From NCBI RefSeq assembly GCF_022605725.1, contig NC_065550.1:8618001-8682000 (forward strand): DNA of 64,000 nucleotides, given 5' to 3'. Within the stretch, counting starts at the first letter, position 1. Every line of letters starts with the position of its first letter. The DNA is from Anthonomus grandis grandis. Its lineage: Eukaryota > Arthropoda > Insecta > Coleoptera > Curculionidae. Positions 11,680-25,442 of this stretch are shown here, in pieces. Below the pieces are notes generated by a model, which saw only the letters and a program-made list of their open reading frames with translations, did no database searches and was not told where the DNA came from. Made by a program: the position numbers and the translations under genes.

Positions 11680-14600
11680 GGGTAAACGATATAGTTATTG
11701 GCCCTTTAAGACTTTTTTGTATTTTTAAGTAAAATAACTAATATTTGTTGGAGCATAAAGTTTTATATGCATTTATAATTTGAAAATAATGTTTTTTCCA
11801 TAATTTTAATTTTTTGTAGCATAGATATGTACATGTGATAGATACAACGTATAATCTTCAACAAAAGACCAAATCATAGTAATTGGCCTTTCGAATATAG
11901 TCACTGGCCACCTCCGAATAAGTTATTGGCCGAAATTCTTTTACCATCTGCTAAGCCTTTGAAAAACATTAAGAAGCAAGTATAAGCCTTTAAATTTATT
12001 TAAAACTCTTAAATAAACTTGCCTTAAACAACTGAATAACATTTTATATATTTTTTAGTTGTTTAAGGCATGTTTGACATGTAAATACATTTGAGTTTGA
12101 TTTGTGCATGTTATCCCTTTTATGTAAGTTAGGGGACTGCACTTAACATCTGCTTTTAAAAAGGTCATATTGCATGTGCATGAAAAACAAATTCCTACAT
12201 TTAAGATATTTTTGACAAATATCTCATTTTTGTCTTTCATTTGATCATCTTCTTCGTAAAACTTTTCTTGACCATCAGAATGATCACCAGATACTTAAGT
12301 TTTCTTCCCCTGACTATGGTTATAGTTTATAGCGTGACAATATATTTATCTTAGCTAGGTCGTAAAAATCTCGTAAAAATTCTCTTATGACTAAGGTTAT
12401 TTAAGGTGTTTATCGAAAGCGCTTCTAGTGGTGGTTGTTGAGTACCAGCAATGGCAGTTTTAAACTTGTTCTTTTGAATACTTATGGGTTCACTCTTCTT
12501 TCTTATGTTTTTCTTTTTAAGTGATTCCTTTTCTTTAGTTCTTTTTCCTTCTTTCTGTGTTCTTTTTCATTAAGTTTTTCCTGTATATTTTATCCTGATC
12601 TTTTTTTTGATCATTCTGTTTTCCTTTTTAGTCAGCTCAAGAGTTCAGAGCTCTTTATCATCGTGAAATTTTCTCCTTAACGTTGAGGATAATATAAAAG
12701 ATGCTTTTTCCGATGTGTTTTTCCTTTTCGTTGGGGCGTATTGGGGTAGAATAAATATTAATCTATAGTAGTTTTATCTGACTGATTCATGTTTTTTGTA
12801 AAATCTTGAACTAAATCATTAGAAAGATCTTAGGGAATATCCATTTTATTAATTTTTTTGGAATCATTCATCACGATTTCATTGACGTCATCTGTTAAAC
12901 AAATTTTGGGACTTTTTCCAGGGTTATTTATTATTAAAAAAATTTGGGTTTGTTTATTAAATTTTTTTCATAATGTCTGAATAGCCATTTCAGATAAATA
13001 GACAAGTATTTTCTGTATTTTTTACTTAAATAGGTTCGTTATTTAGTATATCATTTCCAATGCCTCGACTTAAAAAACTGTTCATCATTTTGGTCTTCTA
13101 TTGACTATTTCTTTAGGCTCTGGTCCTAAATTTGTTTCTGTTTCCACATTTTGAAATACGTTATTTATTTCAATACCTTCTGTTTCGACTTTGTTTTCAC
13201 TTTCGATTTGATTGAATTTCTTGCATAATTGCTTAGTAGGTACATTGAAAAACTAGAATTAGTTAACAACAACTTTGTTTGAGTTCAACATGTGCAGAGG
13301 AGTAAGGGGAGTGTTTTGTTTACAAACATACTTAATTGCCATAAAAATACTTTTCATTAGATAGGTACCTTTTCTCTAATGAAGTACGTTAAAAAAACGC
13401 ATAAAAAGTTCATAAACGGTATTATTGTTTATAACTTAACTCATAATATCTATTATTAATAAATATTCTTTCACGACGTCGCTGGTAAAGATTTCTTGTG
13501 TCAGTGGAATCAACAATGAGATCGAGCGGCGTTGCGATAATGTTGCATTTTTCTGAAACATACGTAATATGCATTAATTTTACATTAAATATTCATTTCT
13601 TTATAGATTATCTTATCATATGTTATTAAAGAAAATGCTTCATATTTTATTGAAGAGGAACAGTAGTATTGTTTTGTACCTGTCAGCCTTTTATAATATT
13701 ATAAAGTTTTTTTTCCATTTCTACATAAGCATTTGGCATCATTGCATCAGATATGTTGCAAGCAAATATACTGCCTATAGTTTCACGGCAATGCTTATTC
13801 TAGCCTTTCCATGTTCTAGGCATAATTGATACAAAATTGAAAAAATGTTCATTTATATCAAAAACACCATCAACATTTTTTTGTGTGCAAATGAATTTTT
13901 TATGGCCAAATAATTTCCCTAAATCTGCTTTAGTCATTATTTTGAGTATTGAAATCCAAATTTTTTTTCTACGTCTTTCTCCATCCATCCTTTAATGGGT
14001 CGCATTTGGGTAAAGGGAAATAAGAATAATTTCCAGGTTAGTAGACAACTGGCTTAACTTTCTATCTATGTGTACGTTTACGACAGTCGACGAAGAGAAG
14101 TATCGGAAACTTGATACCCAATTTTTTTAAGAGTGCATGAAAACTGTTCGCTACGTATTCGTAAAATATTTCTGTTTTCATTTAACCTGTATTACTAGTA
14201 GCAAATGTAAATCCGTTAGGAACAGAATCACCGATTGCGTTACGAATCTGTTACCTGGATATAATATGATCAATGGCGGTGTAAAAATTCCCACATCACT
14301 ATATAAAAGTGGCATAGTAAGAGTAGTTTCTGCATCATAAACGTTTTTGGTACCTCTGGGAGCGATAACTTTTTTGTTTAGTGGCACAGCTGAAAATTTG
14401 TCTCATCTGCATGAAACAATCACTTGGGATATTGAAATACTTGACTATATCATTTTTCATTTAAATAAGAAAATATACCATCAAACCAGGATCGCTAATA
14501 GCGGATGATACTCCTTCAGCTTTTCGGGTTGTCAACAGCGGGTGCCTTTTCATAAATGCCTTATACAATCCATCCCTGGCAGGTAATCTTTAAATGGATT

Positions 14601-15650
14601 TTCTCGAGAAGATTCATCCAGAAATTGTTTTACTGATACTTCGATATCCTCTTTTCTTCGGGGGATTCCCTTTATTGACACTATTTAATCCAATTAACTA
14701 AAACGGCCTCCTGTTTAGTTGTTAGTATAGGTGAAGGGCCGTGGGTAGATTTGGAAAATTTATCTGACAGCCTAAATTGTAAAGTAGCTCTGTGAACATT
14801 ATATTTTCAGGCCTCTCTTTTTGGCATTCCATTATCTACTTCTTGAATAGCTTTATTTTACCTATCTTCCGAATACCTTTTATTTTACAATTCTTTGCTG
14901 GTGGTCTCAGGAATTCTAGAATAAAATAAGGCACAATATTAGTCACATATTAATAAATCGATAATTATTATAGTTTAAAAAGATTAACTATGAATTAGGT
15001 AATTATTAGATTGCAGAAGAGAATTGTGAAAAATCATCAAATTGCTCTTAAGTTAATAATCAATATAATTGGTTGCCATGTCCGATAGTTATTGACCGTG
15101 GCCAGTAACTGACTATTTTAACAAATTATTGAAAATATGGTACTAACAATAAGTTAAATTAATACTAGGCTTACATTGTAAAAATTATTAAAACAAATAT
15201 TTCATATATTAGCTAAAAATTAGTTATTTTAGCCAACAACTTCAACAACAAGTACAGTAATTGGCTCCGTAATTTGTATGTAAAAAAGCATATTTCGTAA
15301 AATTTTTGCTAAAAAAATTAAGTAAAAATCCTACTTAACAGTCTACAAGTAAATGCTCATTAAAAAAGATAATAATTCTAAGTTCTTCTTGTTAATTCTT
15401 ACTAAGTCTTCTAATTCTTACCTGTTTCAAAAAAAAATGCACTTAAATTCACTTGATCAAAACACGTGGTAGCTCTGATGGCCGTCAAATTACAACTGAG
15501 TGATTTTTTGCGCAAATCCGCGTTTCAGTATAGGACGTTTTAAACTTGACAAATAAAAAAAGACCAATAAAGGTCACATCATTAATTACACAAATTAAAA
15601 AAATTGATGGTCAATAACTGTCATAGGTCTAACAACTGTATCGTTTACCC
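11680..15650 (-). mobile_element. pogo-like DNA transposon
   Basis: 3971 bp element flanked by TA (11678-11679 and 15651-15652). Terminal inverted repeats start GGGTAAACGATAYAGTTRTT. Short copies of a TTATTGGCC/GGTCAATAAC-type motif recur near both ends (for example near 11698, 11880-11935, 15095 and 15605), a subterminal repeat pattern also seen in the two other TIR-bearing pogo elements of this window. The interior holds a degenerate minus-strand pogo transposase. Confidence 0.75.
12055..14890 (-). pseudogene. pogo-type DDE transposase relic
   Basis: Minus-strand order: N-terminal block near 14750 (HGPSPILTTKQEAVLVNWI), Tc5-type HTH near 14640-14480 (VKQFLDESSRENPFKDYL, FMKRHPLLTTRKAEG), a relic of the DETNF motif near 14410, then PLNKKVIAPRGTKNVYDAE and VGIFTPPLIILYPGNRF (14390-14240). 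ISLYPNATHLKGWM lies near 14000, the block expected around catalytic Asp 3. Downstream an acidic and charged region (13200-12400) is followed by a Cys-containing segment at 12240-12055 (CFSCTCNMTFLKADVKC), a possible relic of a C-terminal PHD-like finger. Catalytic residues are mostly lost. Borders are approximate. Confidence 0.7.
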
Positions 15651-15652
15651 TA

Positions 15653-16690
15653 TTTCTAAAAAGAGTTTATGAAAAAGATTCATGTATCATCTTGCAAAAA
15701 ATGCAGCTGATGCCGACATGCTGCAGTATAATATTTTAAATACACAGCTTTACTAAACTCATAGGCTTCTAAACACAACAATCACCATACTTATTTAAAA
15801 AAAAAAAACAATTATATCAGGTATAAGGCGACATTCCGGCCAGATTAGACCACGCCCCATCTGGGTTGATTCGTAATTATATCAAATGGGCATCCGAGGC
15901 CCACAATATGTAAATGAAACGTTCAAAAGTGATTCACGTCGATCCAAATAAACAGCCAGTCTCGAAAATACCAGTTTCAATTACCATTTGGTAGCAATGA
16001 AAAGGTTACCCAACCGGTTGTTATGATCTGTTTTACCTTAATTCGATTTGAGGGTAAATATAGGATGGTTCAATAGTGAGTAGGTAATAGGTATGAATTC
16101 GATAGACAGGATGAACAATCGTAATTAATTATTTCTTTATTTACTTGTCTGGTAGGATTGCTGTACGATTTTTTACATTACAGCTCTTTTACAGAACTCT
16201 ATTCATCTAATAGAGATAATACTAGATAATTAATAGTTTAATCAATAACTTACAATGGTTCCAAAATAGATTAAAAAAACATTAAAGAATTCTTAGTTTG
16301 TTGTAGAATATGTTGTGGTAAGTTCAAGTAGTAAATAAAGTTTATAATTTCACAACAAATAATGTATGTTATTTAACATCTTATAACCAGCTTTTCCTTT
16401 ATCAAAACTTTTGTGTTTTTTTTTTTTTTAATTTAGATAATACAATTTTTTTATGTATATAAAATATCCCGTTGTGTATCAGTAAAAGAGGAGCAGGGAA
16501 TTTTTGGAAACTCTTTGATTTCTTTTTATGATGTTATTATCAAACTTTGAGATTTTGTTCAGCTTTAATGAAAGGTATTTACAGAGGCACAGTATAATTC
16601 ACTGATAGAAACATATCATCCATTTTCTCCAAGAGACCAAACAAAAAAAAAAATCAAAGGTAAAAACTCCAAGTGACGGTCTCAATAAAT
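15653..16690. other. No gene recognised
   Basis: About 1 kb of unassigned DNA, less AT-biased at 15825-16020. No reading frame, terminal repeat or RNA gene seen. A lone mariner-type terminus CAGGGTGTCCCAAAAGTATG follows at 16695. Confidence 0.45.
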
Positions 16691-16749
16691 ATACAGGGTG
16701 TCCCAAAAGTATGGCCACACCCAAAAATCTTGGGAAATATGAGCGCTAG

Positions 16750-17900
16750 AAAAAATCTTTAAATACAAAGAAGAATCAGAAATGAGATTGAAGCAGCAAG
16801 GAAAAAATGGCTTACGGAACGATGTGAAGAACCTGAACATCTTAGTCGTCTTAATGATGTTCCAAGTTTCACAAAAAAGTGCAAGAAATAGCTGGGATAT
16901 ACATATAAAAAAATACTACAGCTTATTAGAGATGAAAATGAAATGGTAGGGGATAGAGACAGAATATCGAAAATCTGAAAGGACTATACAATTAGGCTTT
17001 TCAATGACAACCAATCCAACAGACCAACGAGTCAATTAGAATAGCTGACAGGACCAAGTATAATATTAATAGGAGAAATCAGACACGCGGTGAAGCTTAT
17101 ATTTGTTATTCTTCAACAAAAACCCAGGCCCTTACTCGTGATAATATGTATTCTGACATGTAACAATTTATCAATGGACAGTACATAAAGATAATTTCGA
17201 AACTTCTTAATAACATATATGACACGGGACTTATTTCAGACGACTGGCTTTGATGTACTTTTATAAATTTACCAAAATCAAGTAATGCAAAAACATTCAA
17301 AGATTACCGGTTTATAAGTCTAATGAGCTATTTTTTGAAGCTTTTTTTTTAATTTTGCATACGACGGCTATATAAAAAATGGGAAGAAGCTAGCGGCAGC
17401 AGTCAGTTTGGATTTAAAAATGGTTTCGAAACAAGTAATATTAAGTATACAAGCCTTGGTACAAAATTGTCAGGACCAAAGAAAGGATGTTTTTATATGT
17501 TTCATCGATTATGAGAAGACATTTGATTAACTAGCAATCTGTACTGGAACCAGAAAGCAGATATTTGACTGAGCAACATTGATGTAAGACAAAGCTGCGT
17601 TTCATCACTGATGCTGTTCAATCTTTATTCGGAAAGATTGTTTTTTGAGTCGGTTTTAGATATAAGGTATCAAAGTGAACGAGATTCATATCAACAATAT
17701 CAGATATGCAGATCATACTGTTATATTCGCGGATAATGCAAACCATCTTAAGGAATTATTGAATCTTGTAAATGAAACAAGCCTAAGATTAGGCTGGGAA
17801 ATTAATATTAAAAAAGGAACTTAATGGTTGTGAGTAAGACATTCACAGATAATCCCCAAATCAGAATTCTGAGGTAAATGAGAACAATATTGAGCAAGTG
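16750..17900 (+). pseudogene. Non-LTR retrotransposon reverse transcriptase relic
   Basis: Degenerate reverse transcriptase of the endonuclease-RT type common in insects. Order: RRIRNEIEAARKKWL (16765), KPRPLLVIMYSDM and KIISKLLNNIYDTGLISDDW (17130-17250), FINLPKSSNAKTFKDYRFIS (17265), KWEEASGSSQFGFKNGFET (17380), VFICFIDYEKTF-like block (17490), NIDVRQSCVSSLMLFNLYSE (17575), and a relic of the YADDT active site near 17715 (RYADHTVIFAD). The active-site core is therefore damaged (ADHT). Several frameshifts. The clade cannot be fixed by eye. Confidence 0.7.
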
Positions 17901-17999
17901 ACACAATTTGAGAAGAGATTTAAAGTATCTGTGATGTATGCTGAACCAAAACAACAGATTAGATGTAGAATAGAAGAGTCAAGTCAATCTTCCTAAAAA

Positions 18000-18450
18000 T
18001 GAAAAACATTCTTGCAAATAAAAATCTCAACTTCAAACTAAAATACAGTTGTTTTGTACGGTGTAAAGGCCTAGACATTAAAAGCGAGGTCCAAAAATAA
18101 ATTGGAAGCATAAATAGAAGACCGTGAGCTTTTCGAAGTAATAAACCATCATTAAGATATTTTACTGACTCTCTATTCTTAATCTTACAATTACATAAAT
18201 AATCCAAATCCAAATTACATTTCGAGTTATGCATAATTAATTCAGCTTTTCTGGCAAGACACTTAAAAAATAATGAAAAAGGTATAAAATAAGTTCTTCG
18301 TATTTAAAGGTCTTAGACTGACTTGAAAGAAGGTATACTCAGTTTTTTAAAAGCTTCCTGCCAAGTAGAGCTCCTTACTATTAACACTGTGTCATCGGCA
18401 TAACTGATTATTTTTGTTATATTACTTCGATTCCCCTATTACATTATTTT
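18000..18450 (-). pseudogene. Second non-LTR RT fragment, active-site region
   Basis: Minus-strand fragment of a different non-LTR reverse transcriptase. Near 18395 it reads SYADDTVLIVRSSTWQEAF, an intact YADD active site. Downstream it gives a tail of the type IHNxKC...CNCxI followed by VKYLN (18234-18120), the usual connection to the KYLG motif. Only about 400 bp is recognisable and it is broken by frameshifts. Its orientation is opposite to the relic at 16750-17900, so it is a separate insertion. Confidence 0.6.
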
Positions 18451-19581
18451 TATTAATAAACTCCATTATTCTAAATTTTAAATATTTTTCAAAAATGTTA
18501 TTAAAAATGCTTAGTATGACTTTATAAAATTCTTATCCAGCTCGCCTTCATCAAAGCAGAAAGAACAGTCCTGAAAATACGTAAGATAGCTCATTCGATC
18601 GGAAATAATGTCTAGAATATTTGGCCATAAAAGTGCCTTCATTAGAAATTTCCTGCTTTTTCTCTGGATCTCTTTCTGAAATTTCTTAAATAACAATAGT
18701 TTACGAGATATCGATGAAAAACGAAATAATTTTATAAGTTTTGCAATTTTTTAAGGACATATTCGCTTTTCCAGCAATATTCTAATCATTATTTCGGGTC
18801 GAATAATCGAGTACTTTTTTTGAGGACGTTTAATAAAACTTTTTTAACTTAGTGACTAGACTATAAGAGATAAGATGGGTTCGAGGCTCAAAACCCATCA
18901 CAAATCAAGAGAATTACCTTAGAAAATTTCGTAAAACAAAGTAGTTTATGGATATATCTACTCAAGCCAATCTAGAGCAATTCGAAACGTTTAAAGAATT
19001 AACTGCTGTTGGCACAAGAGTTCTTTGAAAAGATCTCTAGATAAGAACCTTTTCACTTTCAAAACAACAAAGCTACCAATGTAAATGGATCATAAGATAA
19101 TACTTACTTAACTATGCCGAACTAGAATTAAGAAGTCTTTGATTTTTTTTGAATATTCACCACTTTCGGATTATAGACATTTCGTTAGGAAAGACTCGGC
19201 ATATTATATTGTAAGAGCTTTTTGTTTGAGCTAAATACAACTCATATTTGTTGACCCTATATAAATGTATTAGAGGCTTGTTATAGGGAAAACAAAAATA
19301 CAATAATATTGAGAAACTAATTATCTCTATTATTAATAATGCCACATTTTCAATTCAGCTATTTTGTAAGTTTTGTATGTGTCGTCGAATGCCTTATATT
19401 TCTCTTTATGTATCAATACTTCTGATGATATCTTTAGTTAATTTAAAGAATAACATCTTATATTGAGGTAAATTGGCGAATTAGTATTTTACATTTTCGT
19501 AACATGTGAGCAGCACAAATATAAGATTTATTTTTATTTAAAGATACAACTCTTGCAGTATCGCCAATGATTATATAGGTA
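18451..19581. other. No gene recognised
   Basis: AT-rich. Minus-strand open stretches at 18511-18696 and 19157-19345 show no recognisable motif; the first could be the upstream part of the RT fragment. Confidence 0.45.
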
Positions 19582-21036
19582 TAGTTCAGTTCAGAGATCT
19601 ATTGGAATCTTTGATGTGCCGCGAATAGTCCGTGTGCCGGTGTTGCTTGTATTTTCACATGACATGCATGTTTAAATCGCAAAATTTTATGTGGAAAGAG
19701 TCATAAAGTAATATTCTAAGCGATATTTAATCATTTCATTAAATAAATAAATGATTTAAGCATTTTTTTAAGAATTTATACATTTGATTCGTAAAATTTG
19801 ACTAGATGCGCCCACGTACTATTTTGTTAGACGTCTGACCTTAATCACAGCCAAGCGTGAAAAGTTGCACAGGTCCGGCCTTAAAATTTATTTGTATTTA
19901 AAACTTTATTATTCGGGATTTTTGGGTTTAGTTTTATTAAGTCAGAAATTCGGGATAGTTGATAGCAAGATTATATTTAATTTAACTATAAGATTTAAGT
20001 ACGTAAAATCAGTTTAACCAAAAATTTTAATTTAATAAGTTTAGTTTATAACAAGTGATGAGAGAATAGGTGGTACGAATTACTTAAGCCCATTTATTTC
20101 CGTGGATTAAGGCATTAAAGATTTACTGTTTGACACAAAAGGGTAACATGTGTTGGTTTATCTTTAAATTTTATAATTTCCTTTTTTTGGGTATTAAGAT
20201 TTATTTTTATTTGGTGGTTATTATTAACGGGGATTTTGGCTGCCACATTCAATGTCCTTTATTATTGTTTTTTTTAAATTAATATAGTACCAATATTATT
20301 ATAATAATATACTCATGAAAGCCCCCACCTCATATTTAGTACCAACATCTTTGGATATAAAGTAATTTTGTAGTCAGAAAAGTGGAAGTATATTTTTTAA
20401 ATAAACTTTTACATTAAAATCATCTAGCTGTCTATATCTTATGTGTGCAAAAGACACAAGTTTTACCTATAAAAAAACACACTTTGCATCCTGAATTTTA
20501 AATCAACTATTTTAAAGGCGATAGACCAATACTTAAAGATCTCTTTAAAAACACGACGAAAGTAATACAAAAACGGCCCAAAAATTTATCTGGGTACGGC
20601 CCCATAATCCTCAAAATCAGTGGGATAGAGAGAGATACACAATCACTTGCACAACTTAAAGTAGGAATCGCCAGATCGCAGGTGTTTTATCTTTGTTTAA
20701 TCGACTAGTTAAAAAGAGGTGACAGTCTGGGAGTGCTGTAAGTGTTTAAAATGATTTGTAAAATGCTTGAATTTTAGTGCGCGGTCAATTTTTTGATATT
20801 ATTTTCTTGTGATATTATTTTCTTTTTAAAAATTGACATTTTCGAAAGAAAAATAAAAAATAGTCTACAACATGGGGTTTTACGTATATTTAAAATGATT
20901 TCATAGATAAATTAGATAAAATTTTGCCATTTAAACATGTATATCATGCGACAATAAATACGACATAGACGCATGAACTATTTAGTGCGGCATCTGCGAC
21001 ACATCAAAGATTCTAATAGATCTCTGAACTGGACTT
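19582..21036. mobile_element. Anonymous DNA element with ~100 bp inverted termini
   Basis: The left arm (19582-19677) and right arm (20931-21036) are inverted copies: both start with CAGTTCAGAGATCTATTRGA followed by ATCTTTGATGTG and end near CATGTTTAAA. The 1.45 kb element has no recognisable protein, only AT-rich DNA. TA lies on both sides, so a TA duplication is possible but not proven. Probably a non-autonomous DNA transposon. Confidence 0.65.
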
Positions 21037-22133
21037 TATCGCATCGGCATTATGGATACTTTTCAAAACCAAGTTATTTACTTTTACACGACCTTGCTCG
21101 GTTAACACATTTTCCGATTGGGATTAAACTGGCATAATTCTGAATTTAAATTATATTTTATCACTTCTTTCAAATAACTAGAGCTAAAAAATAAAAGAAT
21201 AAGTCTTAATGACACTAAAATGCCTATGAAAATGAAAAAATGAAAAATTATTATTGAGTGAAAATAGAAATCTGTTGGATGGGTGTTAATTGCCAATACA
21301 AACTATTTTAAATGTAACCCGTGGTTAACAATATGAGATTTGTATGTAATTTTGATCAACAGTTGCCTATATACTTTCAAATCATATGTCAATCCAACCC
21401 AACCTAACCCCAAATACAACCATACATAGTTAAATATTCGTATTTAATTCTTATGAGTTACCTATATTCTGATACCAACTGCCGAAAAAAATGCTTAAAT
21501 TAATTATTTATTAAGACTAATATAGCTTTTTTTAAAAATAATATAGTAAATATAAGTGTCGTTACACATCAATAGATGTAAAGAAACTTATAAAAGAAAC
21601 GTCGGACAACGCCAGTTAAGTAAGCATATTGGACTTTTTCAGTACAATCGGTACGCTATTTTAAAATGCGACGAAAGTTTCTTGATTTTTATTAGAGGAG
21701 CTTAAGAAAATAAAAATGCGTATAATACCTACCTAATATACTGAGAACCCATATAATAATTATAACTATTAATGACTTATAGTATATATACCTATTATAA
21801 CTATGGTTATTTTATTCAGGTATATTAGGTATTGAACGACTAAAGTGGTCTATCATTTATTCGTTAAGCTTATTAGGTTCCTAATAAGCTTTTACCAGTT
21901 TTCATTTAAATATTTTCAATTTTCAAATTTTTCTTTAAATCACTTTAAAAGAATATTAGCAGTAAATTGTACCGGCAATACCAACATTCTAATGTTAAAC
22001 TTTTATGCAGGATTTTTCAGGGTGGCTCACCGAGAAAACCGCAACCCTATTTGTGACTCTTCTGTTATGTTTAAACGATCGGATACGCCAATTTTGATTT
22101 CTAAGGAAAGTCTTTTCATCTAAAGCGGTATAA
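21037..22133. other. No gene recognised
   Basis: AT-rich spacer. Open stretches at 21102-21296 (minus) and 21845-22123 (plus) lack motifs and have ordinary AT-biased composition. Confidence 0.45.
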
Positions 22134-22135
22134 TA

Positions 22136-23562
22136 CAGTGTAATCCAAAAATGAGATATTGCGTTACACTTTACACTTTTAAAATTAAACAAGTCTCCGA
22201 ATATTAAAAAAACGAAAAAGAACTTAGAGTTTACATGTACGGTAAAGTTAAAGAAAAACTTAATTTGCTATAAGATGTGGTAATAAAAATAAGTGCTGAA
22301 AGTGGTGTCAATTTAACTCCTTGCCCATAATAAAAGATATTTTGTTGGAATCTATTCCTCACATTCTCAAACATGTCTTGAGTTATTTGTCTACGTTCAA
22401 TCGTAATCCGCCACCGAAGATTTTAGATGGAATCTGGGTTCGTACTAAAAACTTTATTTTTCAAATGCACTGAAAGAAAGTAATCTAAAAGACTTAAGTC
22501 CAGAGATCCAGGCTCAATGCGGCCTCATCAAATGGGTGTTCAAAAACTGTCTTATTGGAACCAGATAGTGCGGTGGTGCACCATCTTGTTGAAAATGAAT
22601 GTCATTTTCATTATAATTAACGTCAATGCTATAATTTCGGTAATTCGTTGATGTTTAGAGGAATAAGGAAAGTTGATTGATGATTTCTGAAAATGTCGGC
22701 CACGCATTTATGTTTTTAGGATATTGCGAGAGTACCTCTTGAAATAAATGTGGATTCGAGTCACTCTAACATCCACAGTGATATCTGGTAACAACACCAT
22801 GCATTTGCGTTGTTGATTCTACGTTGACACGCATTAGTTCGTAAAACTCTAACCTTCTATCAACATCTCATAGACAAGCTTTAGCTTGTACTGGTGGAAT
22901 CAAATTTTATGGAATCAAAATTCTTTGTTCTGTTGGGTGTGTAAATCTTGAAGAAATAGCCATTCTTTAGATGTTGTCACGTGCTACGTGTTCCAAAAGT
23001 GCTATTTCTCCGGCTTCATTTCTAGATGGTCGATTTTTTCGATGGCGATTATGACGAACATTAGACACAGATCCATTTTCCTTAAATTTTTTTATCAACG
23101 CATTATTAACCAACCGGTCAGTAGTTGTTGCAATGCTCTAATTTTGGTAATACAGTTGTGTTATTTCTACCTTTTTTGAATTGAAGAAATTTGCATGGTT
23201 CAATATTTATCACAATTAGGTAGATAACTTAACAATTTGAAATCAAAGACCAAAGTTGTTCTATGATTTATGATGACACTCACTGATGCTAAATTTTCTT
23301 GCTGGTTATTATTCTTTTCAATTCATTATTATCAGTATAAAGTTAAGTTAGTCGTTATTTTTAGTTTAGTTAGTTAGTTAGTCCTTAGTTATTTGGATTA
23401 TTTTGTTAACTAAATTATCTTCACAACCGTAGAAGATAGGTATAAACTTTAATAAATAAAAGTTATTAAAAACTTTATAGAGAATCTAAAAATTAAAAAA
23501 AAATAGGGTTTTCATTTAAAAATCCAAAGTGTAATACAATATCCTATTTTTCGATCACCCTG
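22136..23562 (-). mobile_element. DD41D mariner element
   Basis: 1427 bp, TA-flanked (22134-22135 and 23563-23564). TIRs of about 60 bp start CAGKGTRATCSAAAAATRRG and continue into TTACACTTT. Removing the element and one TA leaves GTATAATATTATAC, a perfect 14 bp palindrome, as the inferred target. It carries one degenerate minus-strand transposase. Confidence 0.85.
22420..23200 (-). pseudogene. DD41D mariner transposase relic
   Basis: Minus strand. HTH region near 23100: NNALIKKFKENGSVSNVRHN, then RKNRPSRNEAGEIALLEHVA. The middle third (22940-22680) is badly scrambled by frameshifts; LQPISLWMLE-like residues replace the NCRYW block. The second catalytic Asp is intact in FQQDGAPPHYLVPIRQFLNT near 22595. 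The third block near 22480 (SLDYFL-like) follows a local deletion that shortens the usual GRWIGRRG segment. Non-functional. Confidence 0.75.
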
Positions 23563-23564
23563 TA

Positions 23565-25440
23565 TTATACGCCTATCGGTGAAAAAAGGTCCCCTTAAAA
23601 ATTAAATTGACATGAACGAGTGTTTTTTCGAAAATATACCAGGGTCACAAATAGGGGTGCGACCTTTTCGTTGCGCCATCTTGTATAGATAAAGTACTAT
23701 AGATATGATTAAATTCCAAACGATGGTTAGATAAAGAATAAAATATACAAGTCCGATACATCCATCTGACAATTTTTCTTAATATAAAATAATAAAAATA
23801 GAGCAGCATACATATAAACAAAAAGACATTTAGGCGCCAAGCGTACCATGAAACGTTGGTTAAATATTATGTATCATTTACATAATTATTCATTAAAGCA
23901 AGGAATTCATTAATGAATTTTGAATAGGTAAGAAGATTTATCAGACATTAATGATCCTAATACATCATGCATGTATTATATACATTCTTAATCATGTTTT
24001 TGTTTTATTTCATTATGCTTCAGAAGAATTTTGGATTTATATGTTTTTTTAAATATATGTAATATGTAAGTTATTTGTAATAAATGTATTTATTGAAGCA
24101 TTTTAAATGTCGCCTACCCTTTTTCAATGTGTACTTTCAGTTCTGTACTATAATTTATTTGAGTCGTATTCCTTAAACCTAATATAACAAGCCACCTGAT
24201 CTCCTAATATGGTACAGAGATAAATAATTCCAAAAACTCACATGCCTATATTTGGGAAAGGCCTTCCGTAAGTTTTAGATTACAGAAGCAGCTATGGAGC
24301 TTATATGTATAGAGCATAGAGGTTTTACTTCAAAATAATACAAAATAGATCCTCTTTGGATAAACTTGCGAAGTATAATTTTTTCGCTCTTAGAAGACTG
24401 ATTACACTAAATTCTAAAAAAATGCTTTAGTGACTTACCTCATATTGTTGGTAGTTAGCTAGTGATGAATTGGAGTTTAAATAAAATCTGGACATCATGC
24501 CGCCATTCTCCTTAAAAGTCATTTAAAAATTCAAAAAAATCACTTTTGGAAAACTTAAAAGCGGTTGTGTGTTCTTAAGTTATCATGAAATGTGTGCACT
24601 CAGTTCCATATTTCGCTAGTTAACTGACATCTATTTTTTCATTTGAAGAATTGAATCACCTTTCTTTAGAATGTTGTTCCTTAAGTTTTACAGGGCGGTG
24701 TACCTAAATAAAAAAAAGTTGTAAGTAATCTTCGGTAGAGAAAAGACAAACATATTTTAGAAACAATGTATTTAAAGTAAAAAAAAAACCAAAAACAAAT
24801 TTGATACATTATTAAATTTAGATAAATTTCAAAAAGTATCAAATAATTTTTTTAAATTAAATAAATGGTTTATTTTAAAGCAAAAAATATACCCCATTAT
24901 ACGTCATAAGCAACATTAGGTCATTATGAAGGTCGATTGGATTTCAATAGTCAATTATCTTTTCCACTAATATAAAACTCAGGCAATAATACATACTTTT
25001 GGAACTTTTTAAGTATTTCTCCTTATACATAGAGTATAATACAATAATAGTACAATATTAAAGAGCTGTACCTTACCTACTAACCCTGAGGTACTCTGCA
25101 TAGAAGAGTATCGAAGGGTTTGCATCACGATTGACTTTATGGGTATTTTTTAAAAATCTAATTTAAAAAAAAGCACAACGAATAGCATCTTTAAATATGG
25201 AAATTGAAACTCGGGTATTACCGTATTAAGAATTACCGACGGTATTCTGGCCTATGACCTACCGATATTTTTTATTACGCATTATTAGGTACGACATTAC
25301 GTGCTTGTTCCCTCAGATCTGCAATTAACATGTGTTAGAAAAGCAAAGACAATGTCAGGTTGGCAAACTACTCTTTTATTTTTGATATTTTTATGATCAG
25401 AAAAAGTTTTTTTTTAAATTAAAATTAGTTTTGTTGTGAA
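23565..25440. other. No gene recognised
   Basis: About 1.9 kb, AT-rich. A weak resemblance to a non-LTR tail (KIIQNRSSLDKLAKY, near 24335) was not enough for a call. No terminal repeats found. Confidence 0.45.
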
Positions 25441-25442
25441 TA

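Noticed and set aside
24200..24560. Possible non-LTR tail (KIIQNRSSLDKLAKY)
   Set aside because: Only one short motif, stops on both sides and no RT domain nearby.
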